The position numbers were made by a program, and so were the translations under genes. Below are positions 48,464 through 58,081 of a stretch of DNA of 64,000 bases, one piece after another; position 1 is the first letter of the stretch; every line of letters starts with the position of its first letter. The notes under the pieces are model-generated. The model saw nothing but the letters and a program-made list of their open reading frames with translations, ran no database searches and was not told the DNA's origin. Source of the stretch: Haloferax elongans ATCC BAA-1513 (lineage in GTDB: Archaea > Halobacteriota > Halobacteria > Halobacteriales > Haloferacaceae); assembly GCF_000336755.1 (NCBI RefSeq), contig NZ_AOLK01000011.1, positions 265,440 through 329,439 on the forward strand, in the 5' to 3' direction.

Positions 48464-49078
48464 ATGTCTGAAAGCGACGCCCCCGAACCCGAGTCCCCCG
48501 CCAGCAGCGACGAAGCAAAGCAGAACGCGCTTCTGTTCGGCGAGTGGGATGTCTCCGAGATCGAGTACAGCGCCCCGGGCATGAGCCGCTACATCAAGGC
48601 GACGCCGATTGCCCACACGATGGGCCGTCACGCCTCGAAGCAGTTCAAGAAGTCCGAAATCAGCATCGTCGAGCGCCTCGTCAACCGTCTGATGCAGACG
48701 GAAGACAACACGGGTCACAAGCAGAAGACGATGAAAATCGTCCGCGATGCGTTCGACATCGTCGCCGAGGAGACCGACGAGAACCCGGTTCAGATTCTCG
48801 TCACCGCCGTCGAGAACGCCGGTCCCCGCGAGGAGACCGTCCGCCTCAAGTACGGTGGCATCTCGGTCCCGCAGGCCGTCGACGTCGCACCCCAGCGCCG
48901 TGTCGACCAGGCCCTGAAGTTCATCGCACAGGGTACCCTCAGCGGCTCGTACAAGTCTAAGACCAGCGCCGCCGAAGCGCTCGCACAGCAGCTCATCGGT
49001 GCCGCCGACTACGACGTGCAGGCGTACGCCATCTCGCAGAAAGAAGAGAAAGAGCGCGTCGCAGAAGCGGCCCGGTAA
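48464..49078 (+). CDS. rps7: 30S ribosomal protein uS7
   Basis: A 204-residue head protein that nucleates 16S 3' domain assembly. The acidic N-terminal extension (ESDAPEPESPASSDEAKQ) is typical of halophilic S7. The family core includes GRHASKQFKKSEISIVERLV, NPVQILVTAVENAGPREETV and RRVDQALKFIAQG. A T-rich run (TCGTTTTCTTCTC) about 20 bases after the stop may terminate the transcript. Confidence 0.96.
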   Translation: MSESDAPEPESPASSDEAKQNALLFGEWDVSEIEYSAPGMSRYIKATPIAHTMGRHASKQFKKSEISIVERLVNRLMQTEDNTGHKQKTMKIVRDAFDIVAEETDENPVQILVTAVENAGPREETVRLKYGGISVPQAVDVAPQRRVDQALKFIAQGTLSGSYKSKTSAAEALAQQLIGAADYDVQAYAISQKEEKERVAEAAR

Positions 49079-49230
49079 TCTCTCAGTTCTCTCTTCGTTT
49101 TCTTCTCGGCGAGCGGCTGTGCTATCGAACGCTCGTACCCACTCTCGCTCTCACTTCACTCTCACTCCAGTGACTGTCCCCACCTTGGCACCGCCACGAA
49201 ACTTATGATTTCTACGTAATATCTATCTGT

Positions 49231-50640
49231 ATGTCTCGACTGTTCTCACGTCGCTCGTTGCTCGCCACTCTCGGTATCGGGTCTCTCGCCGGCTGTCTTC
49301 GTGGTGATTCTTCCACCGGGTCGACTACCGACACACCAACACCGACGACCGAGCAGACGACAGCGACGACGACCGCAACTGCGACTCCCGTGCCGCCAGT
49401 CACAGAACGGTACGACCTGTCTGTCGACCACGAATCGGCGGCGAGCGAGACCGCATGGGAACCGCCATCCTCACCTCCGCCGACGAAACTCAACGTCGAG
49501 CCAGTCGTCGAAAATATCGCGATTCCGTGGGAAGTCACCTTCGCGCCCAACGGCGACCTATTCGTCTCCGAGCGTCCGGGTCGCATTCTCCGGTACAACG
49601 CTGGTGCGCTGGAGGCGTCGTTCGAAGCTAAAGACGTGGTCGACGCCAGCGCAGTCGCCCACGGAGAAGAAGGTGGCTGGTGGGCTGCGGGCGGTGAGGG
49701 TGGGTTGATGGGGCTGGCAGTCCACCCACGGTATCCCACAGTACCTGTCGTCTACGCTGTCTACACCTACGATGCTGAGGGTGGTCCCCGAAACCGGCTG
49801 GTGTGTTTCGACGTCACTGCAGACGACCCCGCGAAGACGGAAACAGTGCTCATCGACGGTATTCCTGGTGCGAACGTCCACAACGGAAGTCGCATCGCGT
49901 TCGGCCCAGCGAACTACCTCTGGATGACGACTGGCGATGCCGCCGAGGTCGCGAACGCCGCGGACCCCACGAACCTCGCGGGGGCGGTCCTTCGCCTCGA
50001 ACCGGACGGAACCGCACCGTCCGGGAACTCTGACTTCGGTTCAGACTCTGACCCTCGGCTCTACACTATCGGCCACCGCAACCCACAGGGGCTCACGTGG
50101 CTCCCCGACGGAACGCCGCTCGTTACCGAACACGGCCCCGGCGGAAAAGACGAGATAAACCGCCTCATCGCCGGTGGCAACTACGGGTGGGGAACGATGG
50201 AGCCGACGAACCGCAACGCAAAGGGGTACACCGACTCGTCGTTCGCGCGCCCGGTCGTCAACACCGGTTCGAAGACGTGGGCACCGCCGGGATGTGCGTT
50301 CTACACCGGGTCGTTCGATGGCTTTCAGAATCGTCTCGTCGTCGGCGGATTGCGGTCACAACGCCTCAACGTCGTTACGCTCGTTCCGTCGGGCGACGAC
50401 CTTCCCGGTGCGGATTCGGGCACGGTGTTCGACGCGCCGTGGATGGACGCCGAGTACGACGCCGTTGCGCACGCGCGACTCGAAAACGAAGTCGGGCGCA
50501 TCCGCGACGTCACGCAGGCTCCTGACGGGTCGCTCTTAATTTCGACGTCGAACCGCGACGGTCGCACACGGAGCGACGAGGTAGACTATCCGCGCCCGAA
50601 CGACGACCGAATCCTGCGGGTCGTTCCGGCGTCTGAGTGA
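49231..50640 (+). CDS. PQQ-dependent aldose sugar dehydrogenase-like lipoprotein
   Basis: A 469-residue exported protein. The leader LFSRRSLLATLGIGSLAGC combines a twin-arginine motif (SRRSLLA) with a lipobox (SLAGC), so the mature Cys would be lipid-anchored outside the cell. A Thr-rich linker follows, then a six-bladed propeller with the GSH/HHIPL-type motifs LFVSERPGRILRY, GLMGLAVHPRYPTVPVVYAV, GHRNPQGLTWLPDGTPLVTEHGP split along the chain, and EHGPGGKDEINRLIAGGNYG. Family members oxidise aldoses with PQQ and calcium. The organism may not make PQQ, so the cofactor is uncertain. Confidence 0.85.
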   Translation: MSRLFSRRSLLATLGIGSLAGCLRGDSSTGSTTDTPTPTTEQTTATTTATATPVPPVTERYDLSVDHESAASETAWEPPSSPPPTKLNVEPVVENIAIPWEVTFAPNGDLFVSERPGRILRYNAGALEASFEAKDVVDASAVAHGEEGGWWAAGGEGGLMGLAVHPRYPTVPVVYAVYTYDAEGGPRNRLVCFDVTADDPAKTETVLIDGIPGANVHNGSRIAFGPANYLWMTTGDAAEVANAADPTNLAGAVLRLEPDGTAPSGNSDFGSDSDPRLYTIGHRNPQGLTWLPDGTPLVTEHGPGGKDEINRLIAGGNYGWGTMEPTNRNAKGYTDSSFARPVVNTGSKTWAPPGCAFYTGSFDGFQNRLVVGGLRSQRLNVVTLVPSGDDLPGADSGTVFDAPWMDAEYDAVAHARLENEVGRIRDVTQAPDGSLLISTSNRDGRTRSDEVDYPRPNDDRILRVVPASE

Positions 50641-50662
50641 CAGGGTCTGAAGCGGCGGCGTC

Positions 50663-51418
50663 TCAGTCGGCCGCCATGTTCGACCCGACGACGTAGTTTT
50701 TCACAACGTCGACGAGCGTCCGGCGGTACTCACTTTCCGAGGGGTCGGTTGCGAGCGTTCGGAAGTGCTCTTTGAACGTCGGAAGCGAGATGTCCGGTGC
50801 GTCGTCTGCTGCCGCGTGCGCGAGGTCGTACAGCCGATGGTCAGACGAGATGAGGTCGTGGCGTTCGACGAGTGCGAGCGCGAACGCGGCGTTCACCGCA
50901 GTAATATCCGGGTCCGACCCGCCGCTGACGAGTTGTGTGCCGGGGCGCTCTGTGGCCCTCGGGCGGTCGGCGACCGCAGTTGCTAACTGCGATTCGAGGA
51001 ACTGCACGAGCTTTTCGGCGGGCGCGACGCTGAGCGTCAAGTCGTCCGCGTAGATGTCCTTGCAGTGGTTCGCAATCTGGTAGCAGTGGGCGAGCTTTCG
51101 ACGTTCGACTGCGCGCCCTGCGAGCGCGAGAAACACCGCTTCCCGAGTCGATTGGTAGTGCGAGGCGTGGCCCGCCTCGTTGAGGGCCATGTGGGAGAGT
51201 TCGTGGAGGGCGAACTCTCGGGCCATTGCACTCGTCGCAGCTTTCCGCGAGATGTTGAGGTCGTGTCGGTCTGTATAGTGGGCGGCCCACGTCCGGGAAT
51301 CTGGGTCGTCGTGCACGCGCACGAAGACTGGGTAGTCGAGGTGGAATTCGGTTTCGAACAGGTCGGCGGCGCTCAAGAACGGGTCTGCCGGTGCGCCTCC
51401 GAGTACACGGAGGTCCAT
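50663..51418 (-). CDS. DUF5781-like protein with an HExxH zinc-protease motif
   Basis: A 251-residue protein with HELSH at residues 72-76 and another His at 84 (MALNEAGH), a possible third ligand. It resembles single-domain zincin proteases. A long helical part follows ([20 protein letters not shown] and others). I recall a haloarchaeal family DUF5781 here, but without function. There is no signal peptide, so action would be cytosolic. The ATG at 51418 is chosen because 39 further in-frame residues upstream overlap the fusA upstream region and look non-coding. Confidence 0.65.
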   Translation of the reverse strand: MDLRVLGGAPADPFLSAADLFETEFHLDYPVFVRVHDDPDSRTWAAHYTDRHDLNISRKAATSAMAREFALHELSHMALNEAGHASHYQSTREAVFLALAGRAVERRKLAHCYQIANHCKDIYADDLTLSVAPAEKLVQFLESQLATAVADRPRATERPGTQLVSGGSDPDITAVNAAFALALVERHDLISSDHRLYDLAHAAADDAPDISLPTFKEHFRTLATDPSESEYRRTLVDVVKNYVVGSNMAAD

Positions 51419-51597
51419 TCGTACTGTGTGTAATGGTACCACTGGACAAGACTCTTGCGCTGACCCACCAATCCGTCGGACCGCGTGACTATCGTGACAA
51501 AAATGCTCATACCCCGGCAGTAGGATACCTGACAACGCCGAATCCGCTCGGACAAAACACTACTCTTTTGACCCTCCTTCCGGTAGACCTCTGTATA

Positions 51598-53781
51598 ATG
51601 GGCCGACGAAAGAAAATCGTCCAAGAATGTGAGAAACTGATGGACAAGCCGGAGCAGATCCGGAACATTGCCATCGCAGCTCACGTCGACCACGGGAAGA
51701 CGACCCTTTCGGACAACCTCCTCGCGGGCGCAGGCATGATCTCTGACGAGACTGCCGGCCAGCAGCTCGCGATGGACACGAAAGAGGACGAACAGGAACG
51801 CGGTATCACGATTGACGCCGCAAACGTCTCGATGACGCACGAATGGGAGGGTGAGAACCACCTTATCAACCTCATCGACACGCCGGGCCACGTCGACTTC
51901 GGTGGCGACGTGACGCGTGCGATGCGCGCCGTCGACGGTGCGCTTGTCGTTGTCGACGCCGTCGAGGGTGCCATGCCGCAGACCGAGACGGTGCTGCGCC
52001 AGGCACTCCGCGAGGGTGTCAAGCCGGCCCTGTTCATCAACAAGGTCGACCGCCTCATCAACGAGCTGCAGGAAGGTCCCGAGGAGATGCAGCAGCGTCT
52101 CGTCGACGTCATCTCCGACGTCAACGAACTCATCCGGGGCATGACCAAAGAGAAGGACTACGATTGGACGGTCTCCGTCGAAGACGGTACCGTCGCCTTC
52201 GGGTCCGCCCTCTACAAGTGGGGTGTCTCGATGCCGTCGATGGAAGAGACGGGCATCTCCTTCGGCGACATCATCGACCTCGAACGTGGTGGCGACCGTC
52301 AGGAACTCCACGAGCGTACGCCGCTTTCGGACGTCGTGCTCGACATGGTTGCGGAGCACTTCCCCAACCCGCTCGACGCCCAGCCCCGTCGTATCCCGAC
52401 GGTCTGGCGTGGTGACTCCGAATCCGAGCTCGCGCGCCAGATGCGCGAAGTCGACGACGAAGGCGAAGTCGTCTTCATGGCGACGGACATCTCGATGGAC
52501 CCCCACGCGGGCGAAATCGCGACGGGCCGCCTCTTCTCCGGTACCATCCGCAAGGGTCAGGAGCTCTACGTCTCCGGTACCGCGGGCAAGAACCGCGTCC
52601 AGTCCGTCGGTGTCTTCATGGGTGGCGAGCGCGAGGAACTCGACCGCGGCGTCCCTGCAGGGAACATCGCGGCCGTCACGGGTCTCCGTGACGCAATCGC
52701 TGGTTCCACCGTCTCCTCGGTCGAGATGACGCCGTTCGAGTCCATCGAACACATCTCCGAGCCTGTCATCACGAAGTCCGTGGAGGCAGAGCGCATGGAC
52801 GACCTGCCGAAGCTCATCGAGACGCTCCAGCAGGTCGCAAAGGAAGACCCGACCATCCGCATCGAGATTAACGAGGACACTGGCGAGCACCTGATCTCCG
52901 GTCAGGGTGAACTCCACCTCGAAGTCATCACGCAGCGTATCCGCGACAACCAGGGCATCCCGGTCCGCACCGGTGAGCCGATTGTCGTCTACCGCGAGCA
53001 GGTCCAGGGCTCCTCTCACGAGGTCGAGGGTGTCTCCCCGAACCGCCACAACAAGTTCTACATCACGGCGGAACCCCTCTCGCAGGACATCGTCGACTCC
53101 ATCAAGCTCGGCGAAATCTCGATGGACATGCCCGAACTGGAGCGCCGTGAGGCACTGCAGGAAGCCGGCATGGACAAGGACACGTCCCAGAACGTCGAAC
53201 ACATCCACGGGACGAACATCCTCATCGACGACACGAAGGGTATCCAGCACCTCAACGAGACGATGGAACTCGTCATCGAGGGTCTCGAAGAGGCGCTCGA
53301 CGACGGTCCGCTCGCCGCGGAACCCGTTCAGGGTACGCTCCTCCGTCTCCACGACGCGAAGCTCCACGAGGACACCATCCACCGCGGTCCCGCACAGGTC
53401 ATCCCTGCGACGCGTGACGCGGTTCACCGCTCGCTCATCGCGGGTCAGGTGAAGCTCCTCGAACCCATCCAGAACGTCCGCATCGACGTTCCCTCGGACT
53501 ACATGGGCTCGGCCTCCGGCGAGATTCAGGGTCGCCGTGGCCGCGTCGACGACATGTACCAGGAAGGTGACCTCATGGTCATCGAGGGTATCGCACCCGT
53601 CGAAGAGATGATTGGCTTCTCGTCTGACGTCCGCTCCGCGACGGAAGGCCGCGCCTCCTGGAACACGGAGAACGCTGGCTTCCGCGTGCTCTCGGACAAC
53701 CTCCAGCGCGAGAAGATTATGGAGATTCGCGAGCGTAAGGGCATGAAGCTCGAGCTCTCGCAGGCTATCGACTACATCTAA
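51598..53781 (+). CDS. fusA: Elongation factor aEF-2
   Basis: A 727-residue translocase. GTP-binding motifs are [26 protein letters not shown] and NKVDR. The diphthamide loop is [18 protein letters not shown], where the His before RGPAQ is the modified residue. The start [20 protein letters not shown] is the archaeal consensus, and longer reading through the upstream promoter is rejected. The gene is monocistronic, between the DUF5781-like gene (divergent) and a strong hairpin terminator. Confidence 0.97.
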   Translation: MGRRKKIVQECEKLMDKPEQIRNIAIAAHVDHGKTTLSDNLLAGAGMISDETAGQQLAMDTKEDEQERGITIDAANVSMTHEWEGENHLINLIDTPGHVDFGGDVTRAMRAVDGALVVVDAVEGAMPQTETVLRQALREGVKPALFINKVDRLINELQEGPEEMQQRLVDVISDVNELIRGMTKEKDYDWTVSVEDGTVAFGSALYKWGVSMPSMEETGISFGDIIDLERGGDRQELHERTPLSDVVLDMVAEHFPNPLDAQPRRIPTVWRGDSESELARQMREVDDEGEVVFMATDISMDPHAGEIATGRLFSGTIRKGQELYVSGTAGKNRVQSVGVFMGGEREELDRGVPAGNIAAVTGLRDAIAGSTVSSVEMTPFESIEHISEPVITKSVEAERMDDLPKLIETLQQVAKEDPTIRIEINEDTGEHLISGQGELHLEVITQRIRDNQGIPVRTGEPIVVYREQVQGSSHEVEGVSPNRHNKFYITAEPLSQDIVDSIKLGEISMDMPELERREALQEAGMDKDTSQNVEHIHGTNILIDDTKGIQHLNETMELVIEGLEEALDDGPLAAEPVQGTLLRLHDAKLHEDTIHRGPAQVIPATRDAVHRSLIAGQVKLLEPIQNVRIDVPSDYMGSASGEIQGRRGRVDDMYQEGDLMVIEGIAPVEEMIGFSSDVRSATEGRASWNTENAGFRVLSDNLQREKIMEIRERKGMKLELSQAIDYI

Positions 53782-53806
53782 AAGCGCACGACTGCGCTTT
53801 CTTTTT
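53781..53806 (+). terminator. Hairpin terminator after fusA
   Basis: AAAGCGCA and TGCGCTTT form an eight-pair stem around CGAC, followed by CTTTTT. The stem begins inside the stop codon. This is the cleanest intrinsic-terminator-like structure in the window. Confidence 0.75.
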
Positions 53807-53968
53807 GCGTACTGACCCAGCAGCGACGGCGCTGCACTCGTCGGCCCCCTTCGGGCACGCTCGCCAGCGCTGTTCGACGTGGTTCCAGTACAGTCGTGTC
53901 TCACCGGTGTAGAATCGTGTGAAATGCCACCACGGTAGTAACATCGGCAAACCGTGACGGCTACGAAG

Positions 53969-53977
53969 GCTTATACC
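53969..53977 (+). promoter_or_regulatory. TATA box ahead of the ACT-hom operon
   Basis: GCTTATACC is centred 28 bases before the ATG at 54001 and 132 bases before the ACT gene start. Standard spacing predicts transcription beginning at about 54000, on the small reading frame and not near the ACT gene. Confidence 0.5.
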
Positions 53978-54000
53978 TCGTGGCCGAATCACGAACACAT

Positions 54001-54108
54001 ATGCGTACGGGCACGTACCCCGACTCCTGGCGCGTTGACGCGAAACCACGGCTGAGCCTCGCGTCGCCGACAACACTGTCGGGGCGGCCCATGGAGGTGG
54101 GACGATGA
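54001..54108 (+). CDS. Candidate 35-residue leader peptide coupled to the ACT-hom operon
   Basis: MRTGTYPDSWRVDAKPRLSL begins where transcription is predicted to start, and the frame ends in a TGA that overlaps the ATG of the ACT gene (ATGA), giving the same four-base coupling used between real genes here. Third codon positions are mostly G or C, as in coding DNA. The frame contains an internal stem-loop at 54067-54082. Four threonines occur in 35 residues, including one Thr-Thr pair. It could be an attenuator-like leader for threonine or homoserine metabolism, a functional micro-protein, or chance. No family is known to me. Confidence 0.4.
   Translation: MRTGTYPDSWRVDAKPRLSLASPTTLSGRPMEVGR
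54067..54082 (+). promoter_or_regulatory. Stem-loop inside the leader frame of the ACT-hom operon
   Basis: CCGACA-ACAC-TGTCGG is a perfect six-pair hairpin with a four-base loop, about 22 bases before the ACT start codon. It could hold or release the ribosome-binding region of the next gene depending on translation of the leader frame. Confidence 0.45.
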
Positions 54109-54674
54109 GTACACAGGACATCGAATCCGAGAGCGACACCGAAACCGACGGGAGCGGCGAACTCCCACAGCCGCACACGATTCGGCTCGAACTCGTCGAC
54201 GAGCCCGGGCAACTCCTTTCGGCACTCCAGCCCATCGCCGAAAACGGCGGCAACTTGTTGTCCATCTTCCACGAACGCGGCAATCTGACGCCGCGAGGGC
54301 ACATCCCAGTCGAAGTCGACCTCGAATGTCCGCCGGACCGGTTCGATATCATCGTCGATGCGCTCCGTGACGCCGGCATCAACGTCATCCGCGCCGGTGC
54401 GGAGCACTTCGGTGAGACGGTGTCGCTCATCCTCGTCGGCGACCTCGTGGACACGGACCTCTCTCATACGCTCCACAGCATCGAAGACGGCGCGGAAGCG
54501 ACTGTGACGGACGTGTCGCTGTCTGCGCCCTCCGGGACGCAGGAGCCGTCCAGTGCTCGCCTCCGACTCGCGACGCGATCCGGGAAGACCGACGAGGCGC
54601 TTGCGGTCGTTCGCGACATCGCGGCCGAGAAGGACTTACATGTCGTCGAGCCGCTCACGGAGGGGTCAGCATGA
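54105..54674 (+). CDS. ACT-domain regulatory protein
   Basis: A 189-residue protein: an acidic N-terminal 24 residues, then an ACT domain (HTIRLELVDEPGQLLSALQP with IAENGGNLLSIFHERG) and a second ligand-binding-like alpha/beta half (ARLRLATRSGKTDEALAVVR). ACT domains bind amino acids. It overlaps homoserine dehydrogenase by four bases, which itself lacks an ACT domain, so this protein probably supplies in trans the feedback control that other organisms encode in the enzyme's C-terminus. Confidence 0.85.
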   Translation: MSTQDIESESDTETDGSGELPQPHTIRLELVDEPGQLLSALQPIAENGGNLLSIFHERGNLTPRGHIPVEVDLECPPDRFDIIVDALRDAGINVIRAGAEHFGETVSLILVGDLVDTDLSHTLHSIEDGAEATVTDVSLSAPSGTQEPSSARLRLATRSGKTDEALAVVRDIAAEKDLHVVEPLTEGSA

Positions 54675-55624
54675 GCCTCAAACTCGCTATCCTCGGTGCG
54701 GGCGCAGTCGGCGGGTCCGTTCTCGACCTCGCGGACGATTACGGTCACGACGTCGTCGCCTTCGCGGACTCGTCGTCGTCTGTCTCCGACCCGGCGGGTC
54801 TCGACCCCGGATCCGTACACGCACGGAAAGAACGCGATGGCGTCGTCGGCGACGACGACCCTCACGCCGTGTTCGACACCGACTACGAAGTGCTAATCGA
54901 GGCTACGCCGACGACGCTCGGCGACGCGGAGCCGGGCTTCTCGCACGTCAAGCGCGCGCTCGCGGACGACCGACACGTCGTCTTGGCGAACAAAGGGCCG
55001 GTCGCAGAACGCTACGGCGACCTTCGCGCGCTCGAAGCAGAGAGTGCGGGAACCGTCCAGTTCGAAGCCGCCGTCGGCGGGGCGATTCCGGTCCTCTCGA
55101 CCATCTCCGACCTCGGCCCGAGCCACGTCACTGCCGCGCGCGGCGTCCTCAACGGGACGGCCAACTTCATCCTCTCGCGGATGGCCGCCGAGGGACTCGA
55201 CTACGAGCACGTCCTCGCGGAAGCACAGGACCTCGGTGTCGCCGAGACCGACCCCTCGTTCGACGTCGACGGTATCGACGCCGCACTGAAGTTCGTCATC
55301 CTCGCCAACGTCCTGAGTGACGGTGACGCTGAGTACCGACTCGACGATGCCGACGTCGAGGGTATCCGAAACGTTCCGGGGTCGGCGCTCGACCTCGCCG
55401 CCGAAGACGGTCGGACGGTCCGACTCATCGGCGAGGCAACCTCGTCTGGCGTGCGCGTGGCACCGCGCTTGGTGCCGCAAGGCTCCGCGCTTTCGGTCAC
55501 TGGCACGCAGAACATCGTTCAGTTGGAGACGACCCACGCCGGCCAGTTGAACATCAGCGGCCGTGGCGCGGGCGGTCCAGAGACGGCAACCGCCGTTTTG
55601 TCGGACGTTTCGCGTCTGGAGTAA
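54671..55624 (+). CDS. hom: Homoserine dehydrogenase
   Basis: A 317-residue NAD(P) enzyme of the Met/Thr/Ile branch. The nucleotide loop is AILGAGAVGGSVLDLADDYG. The catalytic region has GGAIPVLSTISDLG, RGVLNGTANFILSRM, and AETDPSFDVDGIDAALKFVI, with the lysine just after ALK as proton donor. It ends right after the catalytic domain with no ACT extension. The partner ACT gene is upstream and overlapping, so the operon couples a sensor with its enzyme. Confidence 0.94.
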   Translation: MSLKLAILGAGAVGGSVLDLADDYGHDVVAFADSSSSVSDPAGLDPGSVHARKERDGVVGDDDPHAVFDTDYEVLIEATPTTLGDAEPGFSHVKRALADDRHVVLANKGPVAERYGDLRALEAESAGTVQFEAAVGGAIPVLSTISDLGPSHVTAARGVLNGTANFILSRMAAEGLDYEHVLAEAQDLGVAETDPSFDVDGIDAALKFVILANVLSDGDAEYRLDDADVEGIRNVPGSALDLAAEDGRTVRLIGEATSSGVRVAPRLVPQGSALSVTGTQNIVQLETTHAGQLNISGRGAGGPETATAVLSDVSRLE

Positions 55625-55813
55625 CCGCGTTTCTGGCCTGTACGGGCCATCTTATTGCCGTTCGACCGGTGAGCGGTTCGGCTGTCTCCCTCCATGGTAT
55701 GGTTCCGCAAATCGCAGTACGCCGGTTAGACGGCCCGTAGAGCGTATCGAAATCGTTTTAGGGGTTTCAGCGAAAACACTCCCCACAGAGCGCCTTAGCG
55801 CGTGAATATATCA

Positions 55814-57079
55814 ATGAGCGACAAACCCCACCAGAACCTGGCCATCATTGGCCACGTCGACCACGGTAAGAGTACGCTCGTCGGCCGACTCCTGTTCGAG
55901 ACCGGTTCCGTTCCGGAACACGTCATCGAGCAGCACCGCGAAGAGGCCGAGGAGAAGGGCAAGGGCGGATTCGAATTCGCCTACGTCATGGACAACCTCG
56001 CAGAAGAGCGCGAGCGCGGTGTCACCATCGACATCGCCCACCAGGAATTCGACACGGATGAATACTACTTCACCATCGTCGACTGTCCTGGCCACCGCGA
56101 CTTCGTCAAGAACATGATCACCGGTGCCTCGCAGGCTGACAACGCGGTCCTCGTCGTCGCCGCTGACGACGGTGTCGCACCTCAGACCCGCGAGCACGTC
56201 TTCCTCGCCCGCACCCTCGGTATCGGCGAACTCATCATCGCGGTCAACAAGATGGACGTCGTCGACTACAGCGAAGACACCTACAACGAGGTCAAGGAGC
56301 AGGTCAACAAGCTCCTCAAGCAGGTCCGCTTCAACTCCGACGACGCGACCTACGTGCCGATCTCGGCCTTCGAGGGCGACAACATCGCCGAGCGCTCCGA
56401 CAACACGTCGTGGTACGACGGCGACATCCTCCTCGAAGCACTCAACGCCCTGCCGGCACCGCAGCCGCCGACGGACGCGCCGCTGCGCCTGCCCATCCAG
56501 GACGTCTACACCATCTCCGGCATCGGTACCGTCCCTGTCGGACGTATCGAGACGGGTACCCTCAACCCCGGCGACAACGTGAGCTTCCAGCCATCTGACG
56601 TCGGCGGCGAGGTCAAGACCGTCGAGATGCACCACGAGGAAGTCGACAGCGCGGGCCCCGGCGACAACGTCGGATTCAACGTCCGTGGCGTCGGCAAGGA
56701 CGACATCCGCCGCGGCGACGTCTGTGGCCCGGCTGACGACCCGCCGAAGGTCGCCGAGACCTTCCAGGCTCAGGTCGTCGTCATGCAGCACCCCTCGGTC
56801 ATCACAGCTGGTTACACGCCGGTCTTCCACGCCCACACGGCGCAGGTCGCGTGTACCATCGAGTCCATCGACCAGAAGCTCGACCCCGCGTCGGGTGAGG
56901 TCGCTGAGGAGAACCCGGACTTCATCAAGTCCGGCGACGCTGCTATCGTGACCGTCCGTCCGCAGAAGCCGCTCAGCATCGAGCCGTCCTCCGAGATTCC
57001 GGAACTCGGCAGCTTCGCTGTCCGTGACATGGGTCAGACCATCGCGGCCGGCAAGGTGCTCGAGGTCAACGAGCGGTAA
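55814..57079 (+). CDS. tef1a: Elongation factor aEF-1 alpha
   Basis: A 421-residue GTPase that delivers aminoacyl-tRNA. G motifs are [25 protein letters not shown] and VNKMD, and the three-domain layout is complete. The ATG at 55814 gives the family N-terminus ([13 protein letters not shown]). A GTG twelve bases upstream would add MNIS and is not favoured. A TTTTAGGGG element lies about 55-60 bases upstream. It is followed after two bases by rps10, the classic archaeal pair. Confidence 0.97.
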   Translation: MSDKPHQNLAIIGHVDHGKSTLVGRLLFETGSVPEHVIEQHREEAEEKGKGGFEFAYVMDNLAEERERGVTIDIAHQEFDTDEYYFTIVDCPGHRDFVKNMITGASQADNAVLVVAADDGVAPQTREHVFLARTLGIGELIIAVNKMDVVDYSEDTYNEVKEQVNKLLKQVRFNSDDATYVPISAFEGDNIAERSDNTSWYDGDILLEALNALPAPQPPTDAPLRLPIQDVYTISGIGTVPVGRIETGTLNPGDNVSFQPSDVGGEVKTVEMHHEEVDSAGPGDNVGFNVRGVGKDDIRRGDVCGPADDPPKVAETFQAQVVVMQHPSVITAGYTPVFHAHTAQVACTIESIDQKLDPASGEVAEENPDFIKSGDAAIVTVRPQKPLSIEPSSEIPELGSFAVRDMGQTIAAGKVLEVNER

Positions 57080-57081
57080 CG

Positions 57082-57390
57082 ATGCAACAGGCACGCGTTC
57101 GGCTCGCCGGCACGAGTCCGGAAGACCTCGACGACATCTGCGACGACGTCCGCGAGATCGCGAACAAGACGGGCGTCAACCTCAGCGGGCCGATCCCGCT
57201 GCCGACGAAGACGCTCGAAGTCCCCGCCCGCAAATCGCCTGACGGCGAAGGGACTGCGACGTGGGAACACTGGGAAATGCGCGTTCACAAGCGTCTCATC
57301 GATCTCGACGCTGACGAACGTGCGCTGCGCCAACTGATGCGCGTCCAGGTTCCGAATGACGTCAGCATCGAGATCGTCCTCGAAGACTGA
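57082..57390 (+). CDS. rps10: 30S ribosomal protein uS10
   Basis: A 102-residue protein with [20 protein letters not shown] at the start, [20 protein letters not shown] in the loop and [20 protein letters not shown] near the middle, all family marks. It is the last gene of the housekeeping cluster before the tRNA-Ala. Confidence 0.97.
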   Translation: MQQARVRLAGTSPEDLDDICDDVREIANKTGVNLSGPIPLPTKTLEVPARKSPDGEGTATWEHWEMRVHKRLIDLDADERALRQLMRVQVPNDVSIEIVLED

Positions 57391-57700
57391 ACACGGTCTG
57401 TCCATTCGGACACACCATCCGTGACGTGACGGCTCGTCCGTCACATTCGCGGCTGTCGAGGCGCGCGTCCGGGGGACTCTGCCTCCGAGCTGGTTCACAG
57501 CGCTAAGGCGCGTGTCACCGCACTTCCGCTTCGACACGCCGACACCACAGACGAGAGCGTGGCGTCGGCGCGTCGCCCGAAGTGAGTGACCGTACTCGTC
57601 GGAAGCCGTACGACTGAATCGCCCGACGGAACGGCATGCAATCGCACGCCTGACCGGGAAACAGAGGGTATAAGTGTATCCCACGACTCCGTGGGAGTGA
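57391..57700. other. Gene-free gap between rps10 and tRNA-Ala with a hairpin
   Basis: I find no convincing frame in these 310 bases. GTGACGG-CTCGT-CCGTCAC at 57426-57444 forms a perfect seven-pair hairpin about 36 bases past the rps10 stop, a possible end of the tef1a-rps10 transcript though no T-run follows. GGGTATAAG about 35 bases before the tRNA is a likely tRNA promoter element. Confidence 0.5.
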
Positions 57701-57772
57701 GGGCTCGTAGATCAGTGGCAGATCGCTTCCTTCGCAAGGAAGAGGCCCGGGGTTCAAATCCCCGCGAGTCCA
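57701..57772 (+). tRNA. tRNA-Ala (CGC)
   Basis: GGGCTCG pairs with CGAGTCC (one G-T) and is followed by discriminator A. The anticodon loop is TTCGCAA with CGC, and the T arm is CCGGGGTTCAAATCCCCG. It is 72 bases with no encoded CCA. The gene is complete, and the order changes character right after it, as expected if it is an integration site with the 3' end regenerated by the incoming element. Confidence 0.93.
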
Positions 57773-57797
57773 TCCGAATTTTACGGAAGAATCGAAG

Positions 57798-57823
57798 GAC
57801 CGAGAGACGACTGTCTCGCGGTC
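57798..57823 (+). terminator. Hairpin immediately after tRNA-Ala
   Basis: GACCGAGAGAC and GTCTCGCGGTC surround GACT, ten of eleven pairs matching. It ends 51 bases beyond the tRNA and is followed by TTGCTGTAACG, so it could be a tRNA transcript end or a site at the element's left edge. Confidence 0.45.
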
Positions 57824-57940
57824 TCTTGCTGTAACGTTCGTACTCACGAGTGCGAAACAAACGGCCGCGAAATCGCGAATTACCGAACGAAATCAGTCCG
57901 GGTCGCTCCCGGCTGTCGATTTCGGGGAGGGATTTGCGGC

Positions 57941-58081
57941 ATGAAGTACCTCCCGAAGTGCCGTGACTGCGACGCCGAGATGCCGGAGCCGGTTGGCTCC
58001 AAGCAGTCGGCACAGAACCTCGCCAAGTTCCATGCTCAGAGCGCGGGCCACGACGCCTACGTGGTGGAGGTGGACCAATGA
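57941..58081 (+). CDS. Small zinc-knuckle protein, 46 residues
   Basis: MKYLPKCRDCDAEMPEPVG carries one CxxC, followed by FHAQSAGH whose two histidines complete a C2H2-type finger. It overlaps the next gene by four bases (ATGA). Such one-finger proteins are common in haloarchaeal viruses and plasmids, with functions mostly unknown. Confidence 0.55.
   Translation: MKYLPKCRDCDAEMPEPVGSKQSAQNLAKFHAQSAGHDAYVVEVDQ

Noticed and set aside
51373-53904. 843-codon open frame antisense to fusA
   Set aside because: Codon periodicity in GC-rich haloarchaeal genes leaves antisense frames open. The product is low-complexity Asp/Val/Arg-rich and fusA is certain.
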